The notes beneath the pieces are model-generated. The model was not told the DNA's origin. It saw only the letters and a list, made by a program, of their open reading frames with translations, and did no database searches. Shown one piece after another: positions 22,547 to 30,929 of a stretch of DNA of 64,000 nucleotides. The DNA is from Halomonas sp. UBA3074 (lineage in GTDB: Bacteria > Pseudomonadota > Gammaproteobacteria > Pseudomonadales > Halomonadaceae), in NCBI RefSeq assembly GCF_002366715.1, contig NZ_DFBS01000005.1, forward strand, positions 30,289 through 94,288, in the 5' to 3' direction. How positions within the stretch are numbered: position 1 is the stretch's first letter; the number at the start of each line of letters is the position of its first letter. Made by a program: the position numbers and the translations under genes.

Positions 22547-24967
22547 ATGAGCGAGCAGGCTTACGATTCATCAAGCATTAAGGTGCTCAAGGGGCTGGAC
22601 GCAGTGCGTAAGCGTCCAGGTATGTATATTGGTGACACCGACGACGGCACCGGTCTGCACCACATGGTCTTCGAATTGGTGGATAACTCCATCGATGAAG
22701 CACTGGCTGGGCATTGCAGCGAAATTCGCGTTGTCATTCACCCGGATGAGTCAATCACCGTTAGCGATAACGGTCGCGGCGTTCCCACCGAGCTTCATGA
22801 AGGGGAGGGGGTTTCTGCGGCGGAAGTTATTATGACGGTACTGCACGCGGGCGGTAAATTCGACGATAACTCCTATAAAGTTTCTGGCGGGCTACACGGT
22901 GTAGGCGTTTCCGTTGTAAACGCACTGTCTGCGGAGCTTCGCTTGACCATTTGGCGTCAGGGTGAAGTGTTTGAACAGATGTATCATCACGGTGTACCCC
23001 AAGCGCCGCTGAGCGTAGTTGGCAAAACGGAAAAGAGCGGTACTCGGGTACATTTTCGTCCCTCACCTGAAACGTTTGGCAATATCGAGTTTCATTTCGA
23101 TATCCTTGCCAAGCGTCTGCGTGAACTCTCTTTCTTGAACTCCGGTGTGGCTATTCGTCTGCTGGATGAGCGTTCCGGCAAAGAAGAACTATTCCACTAC
23201 GAAGGTGGTTTGAGAGCGTTTGTTGATCACCTTAATACCAATAAAACGGTCATTAACCCGGTTTTCCACTTTAACGCGGTTCGTGATGATGGCGTTGAAG
23301 TTGAGGTAGCCATGCAGTGGAGCGAAGCTTTCACTGAAAACATCTTTTGCTATACCAACAATATTCCCCAGCGGGACGGGGGCGCCCACTTGGCTGGCTT
23401 CCGTGCGGGCCTTACACGTACGCTCAATAACTATATTGAAGCTGAAAATCTGCTCAAAAAAGCCAAGGTCAATACGACCGGCGATGACGCACGTGAGGGC
23501 TTAACGGCGATTATTTCGGTCAAAGTGCCTGATCCGAAGTTTTCATCGCAAACAAAAGACAAGCTTGTTTCCAGCGAAGTTAAGACCGCAGTCGAGCAGG
23601 AAATGAGCCGCCTCTTTTCTGACTACCTTATTGAAAAGCCAAACGAAGCTAAAGCAATCGTCAATAAGATGTTGGATGCCGCGCGGGCGCGCGAAGCTGC
23701 TCGCAAGGCGCGTGATATGACCCGTCGCAAAGGCGCACTGGATATTGCGGGCTTGCCTGGCAAACTGGCGGATTGCCAGGAAAAAGACCCCAGCCAATCA
23801 GAGCTTTACTTGGTGGAGGGTGACTCGGCAGGGGGCAGTGCCAAACAGGGCCGGGATCGTCGTACCCAAGCGATCTTGCCGCTCAAAGGTAAAATCTTAA
23901 ACGTCGAGAAGGCGCGTTTTGATAAAATGCTCTCGTCTGCAGAAGTAGGTACCTTGATTACGGCGCTTGGCTGCGGCATTGGCCGCGAAGAGTTCAACCC
24001 CGATAAGCTACGCTACCACTCCGTCATTATCATGACCGATGCCGATGTGGATGGCTCGCATATTCGTACACTCTTGCTGACGTTCTTTTTCCGTCAGATG
24101 CCTGAATTGATTGAGCGTGGCCATATTTTCATTGCCCAGCCGCCGTTATATAAAATCAAGCGCGGTAAGCAAGAGCTTTATCTCAAAGACGAGCAGGCGA
24201 TGGTGGATTACTTGACTACCACAGCCCTGGATGGCGCTGGCTTGCACGTTAATGCCAATGCACCAGGTATCTCGGGTTCTCAGTTAGAAACGCTGGTAAA
24301 CCAGTATCGTAACGTCATGAAACGGATTGATCGCTTGTCACGGGTTTACCCCAATGAAGTGCTCAAGCAGATCATTCATACGTCCGCGCTTAAAGGTGAA
24401 GAAAGCCTGAAAGATCGCGTAACCATGCAAAACTGGATTGATGAAATTCAGAAGAGCATGGATGACATGGTTGCCTATGAAGGTGGTCCGCGTTATCACT
24501 TCCACCTTCAAGAAGATTCTGAACGTGGTCTCTTCCTACCTACCGTCTCGCTGGTGGCTCATGGTGTGACCACGGAGTACACGTGGGGACTCGACTTCTT
24601 TGAAAGCGCTGATTATCGGGGCATCGCTGAGTTGGGCGAAACGCTGGATGGCTTCCTTGAAGAGGGCGCCTTTATTGCCCGAGGGGAGCGTCAAAAGCCT
24701 GTATCTCACTTCTCCGAAGTGCTGGCATGGCTGATGCAAGAGGGCCAGCGTGGTCTATCGGTGCAGCGTTATAAAGGTCTGGGTGAAATGAATCCGGATC
24801 AGCTGTGGGATACGACGATGGATCCGGATAGTCGCCGTATGCTACGTGTGACTATCGAAGATGCCGTGGGTGCTGACATGATGTTCAACACGTTGATGGG
24901 CGATGACGTTGAACCACGCCGCGACTTCATCGAAACCAATGCGCTAGTGGCTAACCTGGACGTATAA
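22547..24967 (+). CDS. gyrB: DNA gyrase subunit B
   Basis: This 806-residue ATPase subunit of gyrase introduces negative supercoils together with GyrA. The GHKL ATPase shows VDNSIDEALAGH, DNGRGVP and GGLHGVGVSVVNALS. The TOPRIM domain shows LVEGDSAGG, the PLKGKILNVEKA motif and the metal-binding DADVDGSHIRTLLLTFF. The C-terminus matches the gammaproteobacterial long form with its inserted domain. GGAG precedes the ATG at 22547. A bidirectional terminator and parS site 3 follow. Confidence 0.98.
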   Translation: MSEQAYDSSSIKVLKGLDAVRKRPGMYIGDTDDGTGLHHMVFELVDNSIDEALAGHCSEIRVVIHPDESITVSDNGRGVPTELHEGEGVSAAEVIMTVLHAGGKFDDNSYKVSGGLHGVGVSVVNALSAELRLTIWRQGEVFEQMYHHGVPQAPLSVVGKTEKSGTRVHFRPSPETFGNIEFHFDILAKRLRELSFLNSGVAIRLLDERSGKEELFHYEGGLRAFVDHLNTNKTVINPVFHFNAVRDDGVEVEVAMQWSEAFTENIFCYTNNIPQRDGGAHLAGFRAGLTRTLNNYIEAENLLKKAKVNTTGDDAREGLTAIISVKVPDPKFSSQTKDKLVSSEVKTAVEQEMSRLFSDYLIEKPNEAKAIVNKMLDAARAREAARKARDMTRRKGALDIAGLPGKLADCQEKDPSQSELYLVEGDSAGGSAKQGRDRRTQAILPLKGKILNVEKARFDKMLSSAEVGTLITALGCGIGREEFNPDKLRYHSVIIMTDADVDGSHIRTLLLTFFFRQMPELIERGHIFIAQPPLYKIKRGKQELYLKDEQAMVDYLTTTALDGAGLHVNANAPGISGSQLETLVNQYRNVMKRIDRLSRVYPNEVLKQIIHTSALKGEESLKDRVTMQNWIDEIQKSMDDMVAYEGGPRYHFHLQEDSERGLFLPTVSLVAHGVTTEYTWGLDFFESADYRGIAELGETLDGFLEEGAFIARGERQKPVSHFSEVLAWLMQEGQRGLSVQRYKGLGEMNPDQLWDTTMDPDSRRMLRVTIEDAVGADMMFNTLMGDDVEPRRDFIETNALVANLDV

Positions 24968-24991
24968 GAGATGTTTGCTACTACCGTCATA

Positions 24992-25007
24992 TGTTTCACG
25001 TGAAACA
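24992..25007. other. parS site 3 (gyrB-gmhB spacer)
   Basis: This is a perfect TGTTTCACGTGAAACA palindrome 24 bases after the gyrB stop; the symmetry extends to 18 bp (24991-25008). Confidence 0.93.
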
Positions 25008-25028
25008 TAGTGACGATCATTAACGAAA

Positions 25029-25060
25029 AGCGCCGCTAGTCTCCTAGCGGCGCTTTTTTT
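25029..25060. terminator. Bidirectional terminator between gyrB and gmhB
   Basis: An 11-bp perfect stem (25029-25039 and 25044-25054) with loop TCTC is followed by T residues on the plus strand (25054-25060) and by A-rich sequence on the other side. It serves the convergent gyrB and gmhB transcripts. Confidence 0.9.
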
Positions 25061-25619
25061 ACAGTGGGTTATCGGTGATCAGCCAGTCCACAAAGTGCGC
25101 TAAATCATCGAAAGTATGCGCTTTTTCAAGCCCTACACCCTTGGCTTCAGTGTTTGCTCCTTTTCCGGTTCTAACCAGTACGGTACGACAGCCAACTGTT
25201 TCCCCCGCTTGTAAATCTCTCAAACTGTCGCCAACCATCCAACTTCCCGTCAGGCTTGTTAGTCCCAACTGCTGCTGAATCTGATGCAGCATTCCAGGCA
25301 GTGGTTTACGGCATTGGCAGTTGTCGTTAGGCCCATGGGGGCAGTAGGCGATGTGAGCGATGTGTCCGCCTTCCTTTTCCACCAACGCTATCAAGCGATC
25401 ATGCATACTCTGGAGCGTTGCTTCATCATAATAGCCACGCGCGATGCCCGACTGATTGGTCGCCACTACCACTGTAAAACCCGCATGGCTGAGTCGACCA
25501 ATCGAGGTAATTGAAGAAGGGTAGGGCACCCATTCATCAAGAGATTTTATGTAGGCATCAGAATCATGATTAATGACGCCGTCACGATCCAAAATGACAA
25601 GTTTTTCGGCACTCAGCAT
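25059..25619 (-). CDS. gmhB: D-glycero-beta-D-manno-heptose-1,7-bisphosphate 7-phosphatase
   Basis: This 186-residue HAD-family phosphatase acts in ADP-heptose synthesis for lipopolysaccharide. HAD motif I is LDRDGVIN (9-16), motif II is in VVATNQSGIARG, and the metal/zinc loop has C-P-H-x(6)-C-x-C (CPHGPNDNCQC). Motif IV is in MVGDSLRDLQAG. The length is typical. It acts in the same pathway as hldD (28.9 kb) and hldE (39.3 kb). It lies just downstream of glyS on the same strand and between parS sites 3 and 4. Confidence 0.95.
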   Translation of the reverse strand: MLSAEKLVILDRDGVINHDSDAYIKSLDEWVPYPSSITSIGRLSHAGFTVVVATNQSGIARGYYDEATLQSMHDRLIALVEKEGGHIAHIAYCPHGPNDNCQCRKPLPGMLHQIQQQLGLTSLTGSWMVGDSLRDLQAGETVGCRTVLVRTGKGANTEAKGVGLEKAHTFDDLAHFVDWLITDNPL

Positions 25620-25701
25620 AGAAATCCTATTGGTAGGGGGTTGTCGGCGAAACTTTCTATCCGCTTTTGTTATCGACTATCTTACCTCGGACTCGCAGCA
25701 G

Positions 25702-25717
25702 TGTTTCACGTGAAACA
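25702..25717. other. parS site 4 (glyS-gmhB spacer)
   Basis: This is the fourth perfect TGTTTCACGTGAAACA palindrome, 83 bases upstream of the gmhB start and 710 bases from site 3. Confidence 0.93.
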
Positions 25718-25733
25718 CGTCTTGGTAGCCAAC

Positions 25734-25764
25734 AAAAAAGCCCAACCGTTAAGACGGCTGGGCT
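25734..25764 (-). terminator. Rho-independent terminator of glyQS
   Basis: On the minus strand an 11-bp stem with one G-T pair (25754-25764 and 25739-25749) is followed by six T residues (25734-25739). It lies 25 bases after the glyS stop. Confidence 0.9.
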
Positions 25765-25788
25765 TGTGTGCGATCAATCAATCAATGA

Positions 25789-27855
25789 CTATTGGGGAAG
25801 AAGTGAGATATCGGCCACTTCTAGGAATAGCGCTTGAAGGCTAGCAAGTAGGGCCAAGCGGTTGCGCTGAATAGCCGGGTCATCCGCCATTACCATTACC
25901 TGGTCAAAGAAAGCATCTACCGGTGCACGCAGTGTGGCGAGTGCATCGAGTGCCTGTTGGTAGTCTCCCGCAGCAAATAGTGGTGCCACCTTCGCTTGGC
26001 TACTCTTTACGGCATCAAATAGCACTCTCTCTGCATCTTCTTGCAACAAGCTTTGATCAACTTCGGTGCTACCATCATGCTCTTGCTTAGCCAGAATGTT
26101 GGAGACACGCTTGTTAGCGGCTGCCAATGCGGCTGCTTCATCTCGCTGAGCAAAGGCTTTTACAGCCCGCAGGCGACGAGCGAAGTCGAGGGGATTGGTC
26201 ACCGGACGAGCGCGGACGGCAAGATACATTTCAGCACTGATGCCTTCTTCCTGGCCCCAGGCACGGAAGCGATCCAGCATGTAGGTCAGCACGTCCTCAA
26301 CCAAACCATCGGCCTTGGGTAGGCGTTGGTGTTGCTCGACAGCGACGGTGAGCAGCTCGCGCAGGTCAAGATCCAGCTCGCCTTTGATCAGAATGTTGAG
26401 CACACCAATCGATGCACGGCGTAGCGCAAAGGGATCCTTCGCGCCGGTGGGGCGTTGCCCAATACCGAAGATACCCACCAGGGTATCCAGTCGATCAGCC
26501 AGGGCTAACGCCTTGCCGGTCTCACTCTGAGGAATGACATCCGTGGCGAACCGCGGCAGGTACTGCTCCTCGAGCGCTTGAGAAACCTCAGCGGGCTCAC
26601 CGTCCTGCTCGGCGTAGTAACGTCCCATGATGCCCTGAAGCTCGGGGAATTCGAGCACCATCTCGGTGACTAGGTCACATTTGGCAAGTGCGACGGCGCG
26701 TTGGGCATGCCCCACATCGCCGTTAATCCGCTCTGCGATAAAGGCAGCGATGGCGGTACTACGACGAGCCTTGTCTGCCAGGGTGCCGAGCTGCTGCTGG
26801 AAAACCACGCTTTCCAACTGGGGGATACGCGAGGCCAGTGAGTGCTTGCGGTCGGTATCGTAGAAAAACGCCGCGTCGGCGAGGCGCGGACGGATGACTT
26901 TCTCGTTACCGGCGATGACCTGGTCGGGGTCGGCGCTATCGATATTGGCGATGGTGATAAAGAGCGGTTTTAACTTGCCCTGATCATCTAATAAATGAAA
27001 ATATTTCTGGTTTGCCTTCATCGAGGAGATCAGGCACTCGGCAGGTACTTCTAGGAAGCGCTCATCAAAACTGCCGGTCAGTGCGACGGGCCATTCCACC
27101 AAACCGCTGACTTCGACTAGAAGGTCTTCATCAATAACGGCCGTGGCTTCTTGCACTTCGGCTTCTGCCAGCACCTGCTCACGGATGCGCTCGCGACGCT
27201 GCTCTCGGTCCACCAGCACGTAAGCATTTTCAAGCGTAGCCACATACTCATCGGCATGGGTTAACTGGATAGCATCAGGGGCGTGGAAGCGGTGGCCGTA
27301 AGTGGTACAGCTTGCCTGAAGGCCTAGCGCTTCGGCAGCCACAACGTCACTACCATACAGTGCCACTAACCAGTGCACGGGACGTGAGAACTCAACGCGG
27401 GAAGCTCCCCAGCGCATGTTCTTAGGCACGGGCAGCGAGGTGATAGTTTTACGCAGAATCTCGGGCAGCAGCGCTTGAACAGACTCACCCTGTTGCTGTT
27501 CGCGGTAGCCAAGCCAAGTGCCTTTATCGGTTTCCAGGTGGATCAGCTCGTCCACGCTAACGCCACAGGAGCGGGCAAAGCCTTCAGCCGCTTTGGTGGG
27601 CACGCCATCCTTAAAAGCCGCTGCCACGGCGGGACCGCGACGTTCTACCTCGCGATCAGGCTGTTTGTCAGCCAACTCCGTCACTTGTACCGCCAATCGG
27701 CGCGGCGTGGCAAAGGCGCTAATGCTTACGAACGGTACGTCCGCTTCCTGCAACCCTTTGGCAATACCTGCGGCAAATGCATCGGACAGTGTATCCAGGG
27801 CCGTGGGTGGTAGCTCTTCAGCACCGAGTTCTAATATAAGCGTATCAACAGCCAT
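25789..27855 (-). CDS. glyS: Glycyl-tRNA synthetase beta subunit
   Basis: This 688-residue subunit of the bacterial alpha2-beta2 glycyl-tRNA synthetase recognises tRNA and has an HD-like domain and a C-terminal anticodon-binding domain. The N-terminus contains ILELGAEELPPTAL and the family motif ATPRRLAV. Later segments include AKNIMRWG-like PKNMRWGASRVEFSRP and KDPFALRRASIGVL. The length is that of E. coli GlyS (689). The start is adjacent to the glyQ stop, so the two subunits are made from one message in a coupled way. Confidence 0.97.
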   Translation of the reverse strand: MAVDTLILELGAEELPPTALDTLSDAFAAGIAKGLQEADVPFVSISAFATPRRLAVQVTELADKQPDREVERRGPAVAAAFKDGVPTKAAEGFARSCGVSVDELIHLETDKGTWLGYREQQQGESVQALLPEILRKTITSLPVPKNMRWGASRVEFSRPVHWLVALYGSDVVAAEALGLQASCTTYGHRFHAPDAIQLTHADEYVATLENAYVLVDREQRRERIREQVLAEAEVQEATAVIDEDLLVEVSGLVEWPVALTGSFDERFLEVPAECLISSMKANQKYFHLLDDQGKLKPLFITIANIDSADPDQVIAGNEKVIRPRLADAAFFYDTDRKHSLASRIPQLESVVFQQQLGTLADKARRSTAIAAFIAERINGDVGHAQRAVALAKCDLVTEMVLEFPELQGIMGRYYAEQDGEPAEVSQALEEQYLPRFATDVIPQSETGKALALADRLDTLVGIFGIGQRPTGAKDPFALRRASIGVLNILIKGELDLDLRELLTVAVEQHQRLPKADGLVEDVLTYMLDRFRAWGQEEGISAEMYLAVRARPVTNPLDFARRLRAVKAFAQRDEAAALAAANKRVSNILAKQEHDGSTEVDQSLLQEDAERVLFDAVKSSQAKVAPLFAAGDYQQALDALATLRAPVDAFFDQVMVMADDPAIQRNRLALLASLQALFLEVADISLLPQ

Positions 27856-28827
27856 TTAGTCGTCTCCCTGATCGGCGAGTAGCTCTTGCAACAGTTCGCG
27901 GCGAAGTATTTCTGGCGCCATGGGGAAACCTTCTGCCTTACGCGACTCAAAGTAGGCAGTGGCCACGTCGCGAGCCATGGTACGCACGCGCAGAATAAAA
28001 CGCTGACGTTCGGTAACCGAAATGGCGTGACGAGCATCCAATAGGTTAAACGTGTGCGAAGCCTTCAAAACCTGTTCGTAGGCGGGCAGCGGCAGGTTGG
28101 CAGTGAGCAGCTTGCCACACTCCTTCTCCTGGTGATCAAAGTTAGCAAACAGTTGATCCACATCGGCGTGTTCAAAGTTGTAAGTAGACTGCTCGCGTTC
28201 GTTCTGCAGATATACATCGCCGTAGGTGACTTTGCTGCCATCCGGAGCGATCGCCCAGACGAGATCGTAAACACTGTCGACGTCCTGCAGGTACATGGCG
28301 ATACGCTCAAGCCCGTAGGTCAGTTCGCCGGTAACCGGATAGCACTCGATGCCACCCGCTTGCTGAAAATAGGTAAACTGGGTGACTTCCATGCCGTTCA
28401 ACCAGATTTCCCAGCCCAGGCCCCAAGCGCCCAAGGTGGGAGATTCCCAGTTATCCTCGACAAAGCGCACATCATGAATCAGCGGGTCGAGACCAAGCCG
28501 CTTGAGTGAGCCCAGATAAAGCTCCTGCAGGTTGCTTGGCGATGGCTTCATCACCACCTGAAACTGATAGTAGTGCTGTAGGCGGTTAGGGTTCTCGCCA
28601 TAGCGGCCATCAGTAGGGCGCCTTGAAGGCTGCACATAAGCGGCGTTCCAGGTTTCGGGGCCAATCGCGCGCAGGAAAGTAGCGGGGTGGAAGGTGCCCG
28701 CGCCGACTTCCATATCGAGCGGCTGAAGGATGACACAGCCCTGTTCTGCCCAGTATTGCTGCAGAGCAAGGATCAAGCCTTGAAAGGTCGACACATCGGG
28801 TGTCGATTGGTTTGTCGAGACACTCAT
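27856..28827 (-). CDS. glyQ: Glycyl-tRNA synthetase alpha subunit
   Basis: This catalytic alpha subunit (about 323 residues) forms glycyl-adenylate. The class II core is seen in FQGLILALQQYWAEQGC, QPLDMEVGAGTFHPATFLRA and GRYGENPNRLQHYYQFQV. I prefer the ATG at 28827 because homology begins soon after it; an ATG at 28857 is in frame and neither has a strong ribosome site. It is the first gene of glyQS and is divergent from hldD, so their promoters share the 109-base gap. Confidence 0.95.
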   Translation of the reverse strand: MSVSTNQSTPDVSTFQGLILALQQYWAEQGCVILQPLDMEVGAGTFHPATFLRAIGPETWNAAYVQPSRRPTDGRYGENPNRLQHYYQFQVVMKPSPSNLQELYLGSLKRLGLDPLIHDVRFVEDNWESPTLGAWGLGWEIWLNGMEVTQFTYFQQAGGIECYPVTGELTYGLERIAMYLQDVDSVYDLVWAIAPDGSKVTYGDVYLQNEREQSTYNFEHADVDQLFANFDHQEKECGKLLTANLPLPAYEQVLKASHTFNLLDARHAISVTERQRFILRVRTMARDVATAYFESRKAEGFPMAPEILRRELLQELLADQGDD

Positions 28828-28936
28828 CGCGGAAAGCACCGTTGGCCATGAATTCATAAGGCGTCAAGTATACAATCCTAGGCAGATGGGTTATAGGCAC
28901 GTATGCCAACAAGCCGCGTTAGGTAAGGAGAACAGC

Positions 28937-29893
28937 ATGATTGTGGTAACAGGCGGTGCCGGTTTTATCGGGGCCAACATAGTAAAAGCACTGAATAGCC
29001 GTGGTCGTGATGATGTGATGGTGGTCGATGATCTGCGCGATGGCACCAAATTCGTCAACTTGGCCGACTGTACGCTGGCGGATTATCTGGATAAAGATGA
29101 CTTCCTGGCCAGAGTAAAAGCTGCCCTGAAAGGAGAAGACGTCGATTTGCCTACCATCGATGCCATTTTCCATGAAGGCGCCTGCTCGGATACTACCGAG
29201 TGGGATGGCCACTACATGATGGAAAATAACTTCGAGTACTCCAAAGTGCTGCTTAATTACTGCGAGCAGCAAGGCATCCCCTTTTTATACGCATCATCGG
29301 CGGCCACCTATGGCGGCAGCGAGGTTTTCAAAGAGGTACCGGAATGCGAAAAGCCACTTAACGTTTATGGCTATTCCAAACTGCTGTTCGATCAGCACGT
29401 GCGTTCGCGCTGGAGCGAGCTAACCACGCAAGTAGTCGGCTTTCGTTATTTTAACGTGTACGGCCCGCGGGAACAGCACAAGGGCAAAATGGCCAGCGTG
29501 GCGTACCACAATCATCTGCAAGTCCGTAATGGCGAAACGCTGAAGCTGTTCGGCGCCTATGGCGGGTATGAGGCGGGTATGCAGAGCCGCGATTTCGTCT
29601 ATGTCGGCGATGTGGTCGACGTGAATCTCTGGTTCCTGGATCATCCTGACCAGTCTGGCATCTTCAATTTAGGCACCGGGCGCGCAGAACCCTTCAAAGC
29701 AATTGGCGAAGCGGTGATCGACTTCTATGGTAAAGGCGAGATCGATTACATTGCCTTCCCTGAAGAGTTGAAAGGACGCTATCAGAGCTATACCCGCGCT
29801 GATATTAGCAACTTACGCGAGAGCGGCTGCGATATTGAATTTAAGACCGTTGCTCAAGGGGTCAAGGCCTACTTGGGGTGGTTAAATGGCTAA
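28937..29893 (+). CDS. hldD: ADP-L-glycero-D-manno-heptose 6-epimerase
   Basis: This 318-residue short-chain dehydrogenase converts ADP-D-glycero-D-manno-heptose to the L-glycero form used for the lipopolysaccharide core. The NADP-binding motif TGGAGFIGANIV is at 4-15, the catalytic Y-x-x-x-K is in NVYGYSK, and FRYFNVYGP and QSRDFVYVGD are family-specific. AAGGAG lies six bases before the ATG at 28937; earlier in-frame codons are not part of the protein. The end overlaps waaF by 8 bases. It opens the lipopolysaccharide core locus. Confidence 0.96.
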   Translation: MIVVTGGAGFIGANIVKALNSRGRDDVMVVDDLRDGTKFVNLADCTLADYLDKDDFLARVKAALKGEDVDLPTIDAIFHEGACSDTTEWDGHYMMENNFEYSKVLLNYCEQQGIPFLYASSAATYGGSEVFKEVPECEKPLNVYGYSKLLFDQHVRSRWSELTTQVVGFRYFNVYGPREQHKGKMASVAYHNHLQVRNGETLKLFGAYGGYEAGMQSRDFVYVGDVVDVNLWFLDHPDQSGIFNLGTGRAEPFKAIGEAVIDFYGKGEIDYIAFPEELKGRYQSYTRADISNLRESGCDIEFKTVAQGVKAYLGWLNG

Positions 29894-30929
29894 GTCGGCA
29901 CAGCGCTTGCTGGTGATTGGCCCTTCTTGGGTCGGTGATATGGTCATGGCGCAAAGCCTGTTCATGACCCTAAAAGCCCGACAGCCAGATGCCACGATAG
30001 GGGTGGTGGCCCCCGCCTGGTCGCAGCCTATTTTAGAGCGCATGCCTGAGGTGGATGAGGTATTGCCCTTAGCGGTTGGTCATGGCGAATTTGGCTTGGC
30101 CAGCCGCCGCGAGCTCGCCAGCCGCCTAAGGGGGCGATTCGATCGTGCGATTGTCTTGCCGCGTTCTTGGAAAGCCGCGTTGGTGCCCTTTATGGCGCGC
30201 ATACCTGAGCGTGTGGGTTTTGTAGGCGAGCATCGCTATGGTCTTCTTAACGAGCGCCGTAAGCTCGAAAAGCAGGTACTGGATCAAACGGTAAAGCGCT
30301 TTGTGTCGCTAGGGCTACCCCTTGAAGAAGCGACCAGCGGTGACTTTATGTTGCCCAAGCCACAGTTGCAGGTTGATCGCGATAACCTGGTTAACTTACG
30401 TCTGACGCATTCGCTTTCATCGCGCAAGGCGATTGGTATGATGCCGGGCGCTGAATATGGCCCCGCCAAGCAGTGGCCGATCACTTACTTTCACAGATTA
30501 GCAAAACGGTTGGTGAAAGAAGGCTTTGAAGTGCGGGTGCTGGGCGGCGCCAAGGATCACCCCGCGGGCGAAGACATTACGCAGGGGCTGGCTCATGCCC
30601 ATAACTTATGCGGTAAAACGCAGCTGGCCGATGCCGTTGACTTGCTGGCGGACTGTGGGCAAGTGGTGACCAATGACTCGGGTTTGATGCATGTGGCCGC
30701 CGCGGTAGGCGTTCGCATCCATGCGTTATATGGCTCTTCTTCGCCCGCCTACACACCGCCGTTGACGGATAATTCAGTGATTCACTATCTAGGGCTTTCC
30801 TGTTCGCCGTGCTTTCAGCGTACCTGCCCTTTGGGGCATACCAACTGCCTAAATGAGTTAAGTGTCGAGCAGGTATACCAACAGATCCATGCGTCTCATC
30901 CTCGGGAAAGCATCATTACTAATGGCTGA
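29886..30929 (+). CDS. waaF: ADP-heptose:LPS heptosyltransferase II
   Basis: This 347-residue GT9 enzyme adds the second heptose to the lipopolysaccharide inner core at the cytoplasmic side of the inner membrane. Motifs are VIGPSWVGDMVMAQSL at the N-terminus, MMPGAEYGPAKQWP, and the ADP-heptose-binding region VTNDSGLMHVAAAVG. A cysteine-containing end (SCSPCFQRTCPLGHTNCL) is typical of WaaF. It is coupled to hldD. Its 3' end overlaps the convergent OpgB-like gene by 11 bases. Confidence 0.94.
   Translation: MAKSAQRLLVIGPSWVGDMVMAQSLFMTLKARQPDATIGVVAPAWSQPILERMPEVDEVLPLAVGHGEFGLASRRELASRLRGRFDRAIVLPRSWKAALVPFMARIPERVGFVGEHRYGLLNERRKLEKQVLDQTVKRFVSLGLPLEEATSGDFMLPKPQLQVDRDNLVNLRLTHSLSSRKAIGMMPGAEYGPAKQWPITYFHRLAKRLVKEGFEVRVLGGAKDHPAGEDITQGLAHAHNLCGKTQLADAVDLLADCGQVVTNDSGLMHVAAAVGVRIHALYGSSSPAYTPPLTDNSVIHYLGLSCSPCFQRTCPLGHTNCLNELSVEQVYQQIHASHPRESIITNG

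Noticed and set aside
26315..27859. Plus-strand frames inside glyS
   Set aside because: They are antisense shadows of a well-conserved gene, rich in S, R and A, without domain features.
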